Of a stretch of DNA of 43,536 nt, positions 6,451 through 14,434 are shown in pieces (the stretch's first letter is position 1; each line of letters opens with the position of its first letter). The DNA comes from Oscillospiraceae bacterium (lineage in GTDB: Bacteria; Bacillota; Clostridia; Oscillospirales; Oscillospiraceae), in contig JAFQZN010000002.1 in the NCBI GenBank assembly GCA_017405865.1, forward strand, positions 1 through 43,536. Direction: 5' to 3'. The position numbers were made by a program, and so were the translations under genes. Below the pieces are notes generated by a model, which saw nothing but the letters and a program-made list of their open reading frames with translations, was not told where the DNA came from and did no database searches.

Positions 6451-9102
6451 ATGGCTGATCATTCCCGTAAACCCGCAAAACAACCGAATATTGCCTGGCG
6501 GATCGGCCGGGTCGTTCTTGATATTTTGGGAAAGGTGCTGCTGTGCGTTCTGATCGTCGCGGTGACGCTCGCCATCGTTGCATCGGTCGCAGGCGTAATC
6601 TTCTTTACGAAGTTCACGAGCTATCTGAAGAGCGACGTCATCCCGAAGGCGTACGAGTACGCCGAAAACCTCGCGCTCGACGACATTTCTCTGGCGCAGA
6701 CCTCGATCATCTACTACAAGGACGGAGAGACCGGGGAATACCGCGAGCTGCAGCAGCTCTATGCCACGGAGCACCGCATCTGGGTCGGCTTTAACGAGAT
6801 CCCGGAGGATCTCGTGCATGCGACCGTCGCGATCGAGGACAAGCGCTTCTTCGAGCACGACGGCGTCGACTGGATCCGAACGCTCTCCGCCGTGCGCAAC
6901 TTCGTCGGTGGCGACTCGTCCTACGGCGCGTCCACCATTACCCAGCAGCTGATCAAGAACCTGTCACACGACGACGACGTTACCGTCAACCGCAAGGTGC
7001 AGGAGATCTTCCGCGCTATGGCGGTGGAGGAATACTACTCCAAGAACGAGATCATGGAATGGTACCTCAACACGATCTACCTCGGCGAAGGCTGCTACGG
7101 TGTGCAGAGCGCAGCGGAGGTCTACTTCGGCAAGAACATCGGCGATCTCACGCCTGCCGAATGCGCGTCGATCGTCGCCATCACGAACAATCCCTCTCTC
7201 TACGATCCGTATATCAATCCGGAGGGTAACCACAACCGTCAGCGCATCATCCTTGCGCAGATGCACGAGCAGGGCTATCTGGACGACGCGCAGTATAACG
7301 CTGCAAAGGAAGAGGAAATGCTCTTCCACAACGGACGCTATGATGAAAAGACCTACTACTGCGCCTCCTGCGGCTTTGACGGCCCGCGCAGCAAGTATAC
7401 CAAGCAGGACGGCGCCTACTTCTGCCCCAACTGCGGCGCGCAGAACTACGCCGTCGACGACAACAACGCCTATTCCTATTTCGTAGACACGATCTATCGC
7501 GACGTCGTGAACGACCTGTGCGATAAGTACGACATCAGCGAGCTGGCTGCCGTGCAGAAGCTGCTGACCGGCGGCTACAGCATCTACGCCACGATCGACC
7601 CCGCCGCGCAGGAGATCATCGACCGCGTCTACGAGAATCCCGACAACGTGCCCGATACCGTCAGCACGCAGCAGCTCCAGTCCGCCATCGTGCTGATCGA
7701 TAACAAAACCGGCGACATCATCGCCATGTCCGGCGGCGTGGGCGAGAAGACCAACAGTCTTTCTCTGAACCGTGCCACGCAGAGCAAGCTGCCGACCGGC
7801 TCCTCCATCAAGCCCATTTCCGTCTACGCCCCCGCGCTGGACGCGGGCGTCATCACGCCGGCGACGGTCTTTGACGACTCACCCTTCTACGCGGGCAGCA
7901 GCTGGCCGCAAAACGATTCGAGAACCTACAGCGGTCACTGCCTCGTGCAGCGCGGCGTGACCAGCTCTCTGAACACGATTTCCGTCCGTACGCTCAACGC
8001 GCTCGGTCTGGAAAACAGCTACAATTTCCTCACGCAGAAAATGGGAATCACCACGCTGGTCGAGGATCTGGAGATCGGCGGTCAGCATTATTCCGACATT
8101 GCCTACGCCCCGCTGGCGCTGGGCGAGCTGACCTTCGGTCTGACCGTGCGCGAGATGACGCAGGCCTACGCTTCCTTCCCCAACGGCGGCGTGTTCCGCG
8201 AGGCGCGCACCTATTCCAAGGTCGTCGACCCCGAGGGCAACGTCATTCTCGACAATCAGCAGGAGAGCCACACCGCGATCGGTGAAAAGGCGAACTTCTA
8301 TATCAACAGCCTGCTCAAGGACGCCGTTTCCTACGGCACCGGCTCGGCCGCGTATATGTATAACGTTGCCGTCGCCGGTAAGACCGGTACCTCCGGCAAC
8401 AACCAGTCGCGCTGGTTCGCGGGCTATACGCCCTACTACACCGCCGTCGTCTGGTGCGGCTATGACGAGCCGGAGCAGGTCATTCTCTCGAACTCCTGGA
8501 CGAACCCCGCCATCGTCATGTGGCGTCAGGTCATGGATCCGCTGCATCAGAACCTCGAATACCGCGACTTCCCCTATGCCGACATGGGCTGGTACAATCT
8601 CTGCGCCGACTGCGGCAAGCTGGCTACGGAGGCCTGCAAGAAGGACGTCCGTGACGGCAGGGATCGCACCGTGTCCGTCAAGCTGTTCGGCAGCGACGTG
8701 CCGCAGGGCTACTGCGACTGCCACGTGATCGTCAAGATCTGCAAGGCAAGCGGCAAGATCGCAACCGAATTCTGCGAAAGCGTCGAAGGCAATGAGATTG
8801 AAGAGGTCGGCAAAATCCTCAAGGACCGTGCCTGGGACGAGGACGTGAGGAACCACTGTGACTTCATCTACGACCCCGAAGACACGAAGGACGTCTGTGA
8901 CCTTCACACGGCCGACAGCACTACGGAAAGCTCGGAGGATCCCTCGGAAAGCAGCGAGCCGACCGAACCGACCGAGTCCAACGAACCGACCGAGGTTACG
9001 GAGCCTGTGACCGAGCCGCCCACCGAGCCGCCCACCGAGCCGGAGCTCTTCCTGCCGCCGCAAGAGGACGACGAATGGTACAGGCGAAGGATCATCGCGT
9101 GA
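6451..9102 (+). CDS. Class A penicillin-binding protein (PBP1A family)
   Basis: An 883-residue bifunctional peptidoglycan synthase. A cytoplasmic tail and one membrane segment (about residues 26-52) precede a GT51 glycosyltransferase domain (catalytic Glu129 in VAIEDKRFF; GASTITQQLIKNL) and a transpeptidase domain (Ser451-x-x-Lys454 in PTGSSIKP, Ser506-Leu-Asn508, Lys644-Thr-Gly). Two additions are unusual. A CxxC-17-CxxC zinc-ribbon-like insert (Cys304, 307, 325, 328) lies between the two enzyme domains. A second Cys-rich stretch after the transpeptidase (NLCADCGKLATEACKK) precedes a Thr/Glu/Pro-rich tail (about 825-870) that may thread through the wall. ATG at 6451 follows AGGAGTAGCT; the frame is open upstream but without a ribosome-binding site. 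First gene of a long operon. Confidence 0.93.
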   Translation: MADHSRKPAKQPNIAWRIGRVVLDILGKVLLCVLIVAVTLAIVASVAGVIFFTKFTSYLKSDVIPKAYEYAENLALDDISLAQTSIIYYKDGETGEYRELQQLYATEHRIWVGFNEIPEDLVHATVAIEDKRFFEHDGVDWIRTLSAVRNFVGGDSSYGASTITQQLIKNLSHDDDVTVNRKVQEIFRAMAVEEYYSKNEIMEWYLNTIYLGEGCYGVQSAAEVYFGKNIGDLTPAECASIVAITNNPSLYDPYINPEGNHNRQRIILAQMHEQGYLDDAQYNAAKEEEMLFHNGRYDEKTYYCASCGFDGPRSKYTKQDGAYFCPNCGAQNYAVDDNNAYSYFVDTIYRDVVNDLCDKYDISELAAVQKLLTGGYSIYATIDPAAQEIIDRVYENPDNVPDTVSTQQLQSAIVLIDNKTGDIIAMSGGVGEKTNSLSLNRATQSKLPTGSSIKPISVYAPALDAGVITPATVFDDSPFYAGSSWPQNDSRTYSGHCLVQRGVTSSLNTISVRTLNALGLENSYNFLTQKMGITTLVEDLEIGGQHYSDIAYAPLALGELTFGLTVREMTQAYASFPNGGVFREARTYSKVVDPEGNVILDNQQESHTAIGEKANFYINSLLKDAVSYGTGSAAYMYNVAVAGKTGTSGNNQSRWFAGYTPYYTAVVWCGYDEPEQVILSNSWTNPAIVMWRQVMDPLHQNLEYRDFPYADMGWYNLCADCGKLATEACKKDVRDGRDRTVSVKLFGSDVPQGYCDCHVIVKICKASGKIATEFCESVEGNEIEEVGKILKDRAWDEDVRNHCDFIYDPEDTKDVCDLHTADSTTESSEDPSESSEPTEPTESNEPTEVTEPVTEPPTEPPTEPELFLPPQEDDEWYRRRIIA

Positions 9103-9112
9103 GGTAGCGTCT

Positions 9113-9979
9113 ATGTGGATCGCTGAAAACTGGAAGGACTATGAGGTGCTGGACACCTCCGACGGAGAAAAATTAGAACGTTGGGGACGGTATTTCCTCG
9201 TTCGTCCCGACCCGCAGGTCATTTGGGCGACGCCGAAGCGCGACCCGCACTGGCGCAGCTACGACGCCCGCTACGCCCGCTCCAGCAGCGGCGGCGGGCA
9301 GTGGTCGAAAAACCGTCTGCCGGAGCGCTGGCAGATCCGCTACCGGGAGCTGACCTTCAACGTCAAGCCGATGAACTTCAAGCACACCGGCGTGTTCCCG
9401 GAGCAGGCCGTCAACTGGGATTTCATCGACGCAAAAATCAAAGCGGCGGGTCGTCCGGTCAGCGTGCTGAATCTGTTCGCCTATACGGGCGGGGCGACGC
9501 TGGCTGCCGCCAAGGCAGGCGCATCGGTCTGTCATGTGGACGCAGCGAAGGGCATGGTCGCCTGGGCGCGGGAGAACGCCGCCTCCTCCGGTCTGTCCGA
9601 GGCGCCGATCCGCTGGATCATCGACGACTGCGCGAAGTTCGTCGAACGCGAGATCAAGCGCGGCAGACGCTACGACGCGGTCATTATGGACCCGCCCTCC
9701 TACGGCAGAGGTCCCTCCGGCGAGATCTGGAAGCTGGAAAAGGATCTCTATCCCTTCTTGAAGCTGGTCGCGGGCGTTCTGTCCGACGATCCCCTGTTCT
9801 TTATCATTAATTCCTACACGACAGGTCTTGCGCCGTCGGTGCTGACCTGTCTTCTCGACAGTATCATCACGCCGGAGCACGGCGGCGGCACGGTTTCCGA
9901 CGAGCTCGGGCTGCCCGTCGCCAGCGGTCTGGTGCTTCCCTGCGGCGCGACCGGTCGCTGGACAAACTCTGAAAGGTAA
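9113..9979 (+). CDS. Class I SAM-dependent methyltransferase (RlmI-like)
   Basis: A 288-residue methyltransferase resembling the catalytic half of RlmI/RlmK-type rRNA methyltransferases. The N-terminal stretch DYEVLDTSDGEKLERWG and FLVRPDPQVIW is typical of this Firmicutes group. The SAM site is VLNLFAYTGGATLAAAKAGA (about residues 120-140), followed by VDAAKGMVAWARENA and the DPPSYGRGPSGEIWKLE motif IV region. The RNA substrate is probably 23S rRNA by family, but this is not proven. No PUA domain is present, unlike full-length RlmI. The gene starts 10 nt after the PBP stop and is followed 7 nt later by ecfA1. Confidence 0.85.
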   Translation: MWIAENWKDYEVLDTSDGEKLERWGRYFLVRPDPQVIWATPKRDPHWRSYDARYARSSSGGGQWSKNRLPERWQIRYRELTFNVKPMNFKHTGVFPEQAVNWDFIDAKIKAAGRPVSVLNLFAYTGGATLAAAKAGASVCHVDAAKGMVAWARENAASSGLSEAPIRWIIDDCAKFVEREIKRGRRYDAVIMDPPSYGRGPSGEIWKLEKDLYPFLKLVAGVLSDDPLFFIINSYTTGLAPSVLTCLLDSIITPEHGGGTVSDELGLPVASGLVLPCGATGRWTNSER

Positions 9980-9986
9980 CTGTTCC

Positions 9987-10835
9987 ATGGGCAACGCCAT
10001 TTCCGTGCAGGATCTGCACTTCTCTTACCCGCCGCAGAACGGCGGCGCGCCGTATCCCGTCTTTGACGGGCTGGATGTGAATATCGAAGAGGGCAGCTTC
10101 GTCGCCGTCCTCGGTCACAACGGCAGCGGCAAGTCCACCCTTGCCAAGCACTGCAACGCCATTCTGCTGCCCGAGGGCGGCAGTGTGCAGGTCTTCGGCA
10201 TGGACACGGCGGACGAGGCGCAGCTGCTGGAGATCCGCCGCACCGTGGGCATGGTCTTTCAGAATCCCGACAATCAGATGGTCGCCAACGTCGTGGAGGA
10301 GGACGTCGCCTTTGCCCCGGAGAACCTCGGCGTTCCCTCGGAGGAGATCCGCAAACGCGTGGACGACGCTTTGAAGACCGTCGGCATGTACGACTACCGC
10401 AGCCATGCGCCGCATCTTCTCTCCGGCGGTCAGAAGCAGCGCATCGCCATTGCAGGCGTGATCGCCATGCAGCCGCGCTGCATCGTGCTTGACGAGCCGA
10501 CCGCCATGCTCGACCCGCACGGACGCGAGGACGTCATTCGCACGATCGAAACGCTCAACCGCGAAAACGGCATCACGGTCGTTCTGATCACGCATCACAT
10601 GACCGAGGCCATCCGTGCCGACCGCGTGATCGTCATGCAAGAGGGCCGTATCCTGACGGACGGCACCCCGAAGGAGGTCTTCACGCAGGTCGAGCTGCTC
10701 CGCTCCGCCGGGCTCGAGGTCCCGGCGACCACACAGATCATCTATGAGCTGAACAAGGCAGGGCTGTCTCTGCCGCTGGACGCTCTTTCCACCGAAGAAT
10801 GTGCGCATGTACTTTACGAAACGCTGAAGACGTGA
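9987..10835 (+). CDS. ecfA1: Energy-coupling factor transporter ATPase EcfA1
   Basis: A 282-residue ABC ATPase of the ECF type, one of two different ATPases that power vitamin or metal uptake with EcfT and exchangeable substrate-binding S proteins. Walker A is GHNGSGKST (about residues 46-54), the Q-loop is VFQNPDNQMVANVVEEDVAF (the NPDNQ signature is typical of EcfA1), the ABC signature LLSGGQKQR, Walker B CIVLDEPTAMLD and the switch His in ITHHMTEA. AAAGGTAAC precedes the ATG. It forms a unit with ecfA2 and ecfT. Confidence 0.95.
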   Translation: MGNAISVQDLHFSYPPQNGGAPYPVFDGLDVNIEEGSFVAVLGHNGSGKSTLAKHCNAILLPEGGSVQVFGMDTADEAQLLEIRRTVGMVFQNPDNQMVANVVEEDVAFAPENLGVPSEEIRKRVDDALKTVGMYDYRSHAPHLLSGGQKQRIAIAGVIAMQPRCIVLDEPTAMLDPHGREDVIRTIETLNRENGITVVLITHHMTEAIRADRVIVMQEGRILTDGTPKEVFTQVELLRSAGLEVPATTQIIYELNKAGLSLPLDALSTEECAHVLYETLKT

Positions 10836-10853
10836 CTGCAGGAGGATAACTAT

Positions 10854-11711
10854 TTGGCTGCAATCATCGAGGTCCGCGACCTCTGCCACACCTACAGCGT
10901 CGGAACGCCGTTTGAGCACGACGCGATCAAACATATGGATTTCACCGTGGAAAAGGGTGAATTTCTCGGCGTGATCGGACATACCGGCTCCGGGAAATCC
11001 ACGCTGATCCAGCATCTGAACGGTCTGCTCAAGCCGACCTGCGGCGACGTGCTGCTCGGCGGCGAGAGCATCTGGAAGGACAAGCAGACGACCCGCCGGG
11101 CGCGCTTTCGCGTCGGGCTGGTATTTCAGTACCCGGAATATCAGCTTTTCGAGGACACGGTCTTTGAGGACATCGCCTTCGGTCCGAAAAACATGGGGCT
11201 TGACGCGGCGCAGGTGAAGCAGCGCGTGCTGCGCGCCGCAGAATTTGCCGGCGTGAAAGCCTCGTCGCTGGAAAAGTCCCCGTTCGACCTTTCCGGCGGT
11301 CAGAAGCGGCGCGTCGCCATCGCCGGCGTGATCGCCATGGAGCCGGAGATCGTCATTTTCGACGAGCCGACGGCAGGTCTGGACCCCGCCGCCCGCGCTT
11401 CCCTGCTGGACAACATCAGCACCTACCAGAAGGCGACCGGCGCAACCGTTCTGATGGTCAGCCACTCCATGGACGACGTGGCCGTTATGGCTGACCGCCT
11501 GCTCGTGCTGAACGAAGGGCAGATCGAGATGCTCGGCACGCCCGCACAGATCTTTGCAAAGGCGGAGCGCCTGCAGAGCATCGGTCTGACCGTCCCGCAG
11601 GTCACCTCCCTGTTCCTGCGCCTGAAGGAGCTCGGGCTTCCCGTCGATCCCGCCACCTACACCGTAGACGCCGCTCTGAAGCAGCTTCTGCGCCTGAAGG
11701 GAGGCGCGTAA
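10854..11711 (+). CDS. ecfA2: Energy-coupling factor transporter ATPase EcfA2
   Basis: A 285-residue partner ATPase of EcfA1. Walker A is GHTGSGKST, the Q-loop VFQYPEYQLFEDTVFEDIAFGP (the YPEYQLF form marks EcfA2), the signature DLSGGQKRRVAIAG, Walker B VIFDEPTAGLDP and switch MVSHSMDD. The start is TTG at 10854, with AGGAGGATAACTAT directly upstream; the preceding gene ends 18 nt earlier. The ribosome-binding site of ecfT lies in its last codons. Confidence 0.95.
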   Translation: MAAIIEVRDLCHTYSVGTPFEHDAIKHMDFTVEKGEFLGVIGHTGSGKSTLIQHLNGLLKPTCGDVLLGGESIWKDKQTTRRARFRVGLVFQYPEYQLFEDTVFEDIAFGPKNMGLDAAQVKQRVLRAAEFAGVKASSLEKSPFDLSGGQKRRVAIAGVIAMEPEIVIFDEPTAGLDPAARASLLDNISTYQKATGATVLMVSHSMDDVAVMADRLLVLNEGQIEMLGTPAQIFAKAERLQSIGLTVPQVTSLFLRLKELGLPVDPATYTVDAALKQLLRLKGGA

Positions 11712-11712
11712 G

Positions 11713-12516
11713 ATGCTCAAGGACATCACGCTGGGACAGTATTTCCCGGGAAATACGATCGTCCACCGGCTCGACCCGCGCACAAAGCTGCTGATGACCC
11801 TGCTGTACATCGTTGCGCTGTTCCTTTGCAAATGGTTCGTTTCCTACGGGCTGATGCTCGTCTTTCTGATCACGGCGGTCGCCCTGTCGCGCATTCGCCC
11901 GAAGGCGCTGTTCAAGGGGCTGAAGCCGCTGCTCGTCATTATCGTTTTCACTGCGGTCATCAACCTCTTCTATACCGACGGGCGCGTGCTCGCGGAGTTC
12001 TGGATCTTCAAGATCACCGTTGAAGGCATTCAAAACGCCTTCTTCCTCGTGCTGCGCATCATGCTGCTCGTCATGGGGACCTTCCTCTTGACCTATACCA
12101 CCTCGCCGATCGCGCTGACGGACGGTCTGGAGTCCCTGCTCTCTCCCCTGAAAAAGATTCATTTTCCCGTCCACGAGCTGGCGATGATGATGAGCATTGC
12201 GCTGCGCTTCATCCCCACGCTGATTGAAGAGACGGACAAGATCATCTCCGCGCAGAAGGCGCGCGGCGCGGACTTTGAGACAGGAAACATCTTCCGCCGC
12301 GCCAAAGCCCTGATCCCCATTTTAGTCCCGCTGTTCGTCAGCGCGTTCCGCAGGGCAGACGAGCTGGCGACCGCCATGGAATGCCGCTGCTACCACGGCG
12401 GTGAGGGGCGCACGAAGCTCAAGCAGCTGCACTACCACACGCGCGACGTGCTGTGCCTGCTGCTCGGCCTCGCCCTGCTCGCGGGCGTCATCGTCCTGCG
12501 GCACTTTACACTGTAA
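11713..12516 (+). CDS. ecfT: Energy-coupling factor transmembrane protein EcfT
   Basis: A 267-residue integral membrane scaffold joining the two EcfA ATPases to substrate-specific S components. It has about five hydrophobic segments. The coupling helices carry the Ala-Arg-Gly-type motifs: KARGADFETGN (about residue 185) and the second short motif MECRCYHGGEGRTK (about 225-240). HRLDPRTKLL near the N-terminus is typical of the family. It starts 1 nt after ecfA2. No S component is adjacent, so this looks like a group II ECF module serving S proteins encoded elsewhere. Confidence 0.94.
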   Translation: MLKDITLGQYFPGNTIVHRLDPRTKLLMTLLYIVALFLCKWFVSYGLMLVFLITAVALSRIRPKALFKGLKPLLVIIVFTAVINLFYTDGRVLAEFWIFKITVEGIQNAFFLVLRIMLLVMGTFLLTYTTSPIALTDGLESLLSPLKKIHFPVHELAMMMSIALRFIPTLIEETDKIISAQKARGADFETGNIFRRAKALIPILVPLFVSAFRRADELATAMECRCYHGGEGRTKLKQLHYHTRDVLCLLLGLALLAGVIVLRHFTL

Positions 12517-12533
12517 CCGAAGGGAGCCGAACT

Positions 12534-13298
12534 GTGCGGAATATTGCTCTGTTTCTGAAATACGACGGCTCTGCCTATCACGGCTGGCAGGTGCAGAAGA
12601 ATGCCCGCTCCGTCGCGCAGACGCTGGAAGAAGCGGCTGCGGCGGTAGTCGGGCATAAGGTGCATCTGACCGGCTGCGGACGCACCGACGCGGGCGTCCA
12701 CGCGCGGGTCTACGTCGCCAACTTCCGCACCGACTCGTCCATTCCCTGCGACCGCCTCCCCTACGCGCTCAACACGCATCTTCCCAACGACATCGTCGTT
12801 TTTGAAGCAAGGCAGATGCACGACGGCTTCAACGCCATCGGCTCCTGCGTGCGCAAGGAATATACCTATCAAATCTATAATTCTCATATCCGCGACCCGT
12901 TCTACGTGCAGCGGGCGTGGTTTTACCCGAAGCATCTGGACGAAAGCATCATGCAGCAGGCAGCCGCGCAGTTCGTCGGCACGCATGATTTTGCCGCCGT
13001 CCGCTCGGTCGGCACAGACGTCAAGTCCACCGTGCGCACCGTGCATCATTTTGAGGTAGAACGGCAGGGCGAGCTGATTCTGCTTCGCATCTGCGCCAAC
13101 GGCTTTCTTTACAACATGGCGCGCGCCATGACCGGAACGGTCGTTTACGCCGCAGAGGGAAAAATCCAGCCCGAGGATATCGGCGCGATCCTGCAAAGCG
13201 GCAACCGCACGGCAGCAGGACCGACCGTGCCGCCCGGCGGGCTGTATCTGACGCAGCTGTGGTATGATGACGGGGAGGTGTCCTTCCATGTCCGCTGA
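12534..13298 (+). CDS. truA: tRNA pseudouridine(38-40) synthase TruA
   Basis: A 254-residue enzyme converting uridines 38-40 of the tRNA anticodon arm to pseudouridine. The catalytic Asp lies in GCGRTDAGVHA (about residue 50). FLKYDGSAYHGWQVQ at the N-terminus and ANGFLYNMARAMTGTV near the C-terminus are family signatures. The start is GTG at 12534 with AGGGAG upstream; a longer frame from 12453 would run inside ecfT. The last 11 nt overlap the next gene. truA following ecfT is a common Firmicutes order. Confidence 0.95.
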   Translation: MRNIALFLKYDGSAYHGWQVQKNARSVAQTLEEAAAAVVGHKVHLTGCGRTDAGVHARVYVANFRTDSSIPCDRLPYALNTHLPNDIVVFEARQMHDGFNAIGSCVRKEYTYQIYNSHIRDPFYVQRAWFYPKHLDESIMQQAAAQFVGTHDFAAVRSVGTDVKSTVRTVHHFEVERQGELILLRICANGFLYNMARAMTGTVVYAAEGKIQPEDIGAILQSGNRTAAGPTVPPGGLYLTQLWYDDGEVSFHVR

Positions 13299-14421
13299 AA
13301 CCGAACAGAAGACCGAGCCGAAGGTCGGACGCCGCTGGCTGTTCTTTGCCGCGATCGCCCTCGTGACCGTGCTGCTTCTGGTCTGGTATCTCTGGGCGCA
13401 GACCTCTTCCTTGGACGGCTTGAAGCGCTTCGTCCGCTACTCCGGCAAGCGCTACGACAGCTTTTCCGTCAGCGTTCCGGACGCAGGCGCCTGCGTGATC
13501 GCGGACGACCGTCTTTGCACGGCGTCGCAGGAGGGCGTCAGCGCCTACGGCGCGGACGGCAGGCTGATCTTCCAGATCGGCGCGCCGTACCGCGACGCCG
13601 CCTTGAAGGCGGCGGGCGATTACCTGCTGTGCTATGAGATCGGCAGAACGCAGCTGACGCTGCTGCGCACAAGCGGCGAGGAGCTGTTTTCCCTGCACAC
13701 GGACGGGCGCATCTACGACGCGGAGGTTTCCGAAAGCGGCGCAGTCTGCGTTCTGACGGAGGGCAGCGGCTGCCGCGCCGTCGTGCAAATCTATTCCAAA
13801 CAAGGCGTGGCGCTCTTCCTGCACGAATCCAAAAGCCGGTATCTGAACGCCTGCGCGCTCTCGCCCGACGCAGACCTTCTCGCCGTGAGTGCGCTCGGGC
13901 AGGAGGATATCCGCTTTGCAAGCACCGCGCTGCTCTTTCAAACCGACAGCGAAGATGCGCCGGCAGAGCTTTCTCTGGACGCGCAGATCATCTACGACAT
14001 GGCGTTCACGGGCGCGGACAGTATCTGCGCCGTCGGTGAAAGCAGTCTGCAGTTCTTCACCGCAGACGGCAAGCTCCTGCGAGAATACTCCCTGCAGACG
14101 GGAAGTCTCTCCGCCTTCCGCATCGGAGACGGGCTGACCGCCGCCGCCTACGACCTGTATTCCGGCGGCAGCGCCGTCGTGCTGCTCGACGCACAGGGCA
14201 AAGAGCTTGCCTATTCCGAATCGAACGATGCCGTACTGTACGTAAGCCTCTGCGGGGATTACGTCAGCGTTTTGACAGATCGCGCGCTTCGCATTTACGA
14301 CCGCAGCCTGCAGCTTTGCGGCAGTACGGAAAACCAAGGCTGGCAGGCCGCCCTGGTGCGCTCGGACGGCACGGCAATGTGCCTGACCGGCCGCAGCGCA
14401 GTTCTCTATATTCCCGATTGA
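13288..14421 (+). CDS. DUF5711-like membrane-anchored beta-propeller protein
   Basis: A 377-residue protein with a short basic-acidic N-terminus, one membrane segment (WLFFAAIALVTVLLLVWYLW, about residues 20-40) and an outside domain built of short beta-rich repeats (ISVYGADGRLIFQI-like units: 'YGADGRLIFQIG', 'FFTADGKLLREYSL', 'IYDRSLQLCGST'), a propeller-like pattern. It resembles the DUF5711 family of unknown function; the family name is from memory and moderately sure. GGGGAGGTG within truA precedes the ATG at 13288, so the two are coupled. Binding partner unknown. Confidence 0.7.
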   Translation: MSAETEQKTEPKVGRRWLFFAAIALVTVLLLVWYLWAQTSSLDGLKRFVRYSGKRYDSFSVSVPDAGACVIADDRLCTASQEGVSAYGADGRLIFQIGAPYRDAALKAAGDYLLCYEIGRTQLTLLRTSGEELFSLHTDGRIYDAEVSESGAVCVLTEGSGCRAVVQIYSKQGVALFLHESKSRYLNACALSPDADLLAVSALGQEDIRFASTALLFQTDSEDAPAELSLDAQIIYDMAFTGADSICAVGESSLQFFTADGKLLREYSLQTGSLSAFRIGDGLTAAAYDLYSGGSAVVLLDAQGKELAYSESNDAVLYVSLCGDYVSVLTDRALRIYDRSLQLCGSTENQGWQAALVRSDGTAMCLTGRSAVLYIPD

Positions 14422-14434
14422 AGGAGGTACCCCT

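Noticed and set aside
9867-11831. 654-codon open frame on minus
   Set aside because: It runs antisense to ecfA1 and ecfA2, whose motifs are perfect. Long antisense frames are expected in GC-rich codon usage.
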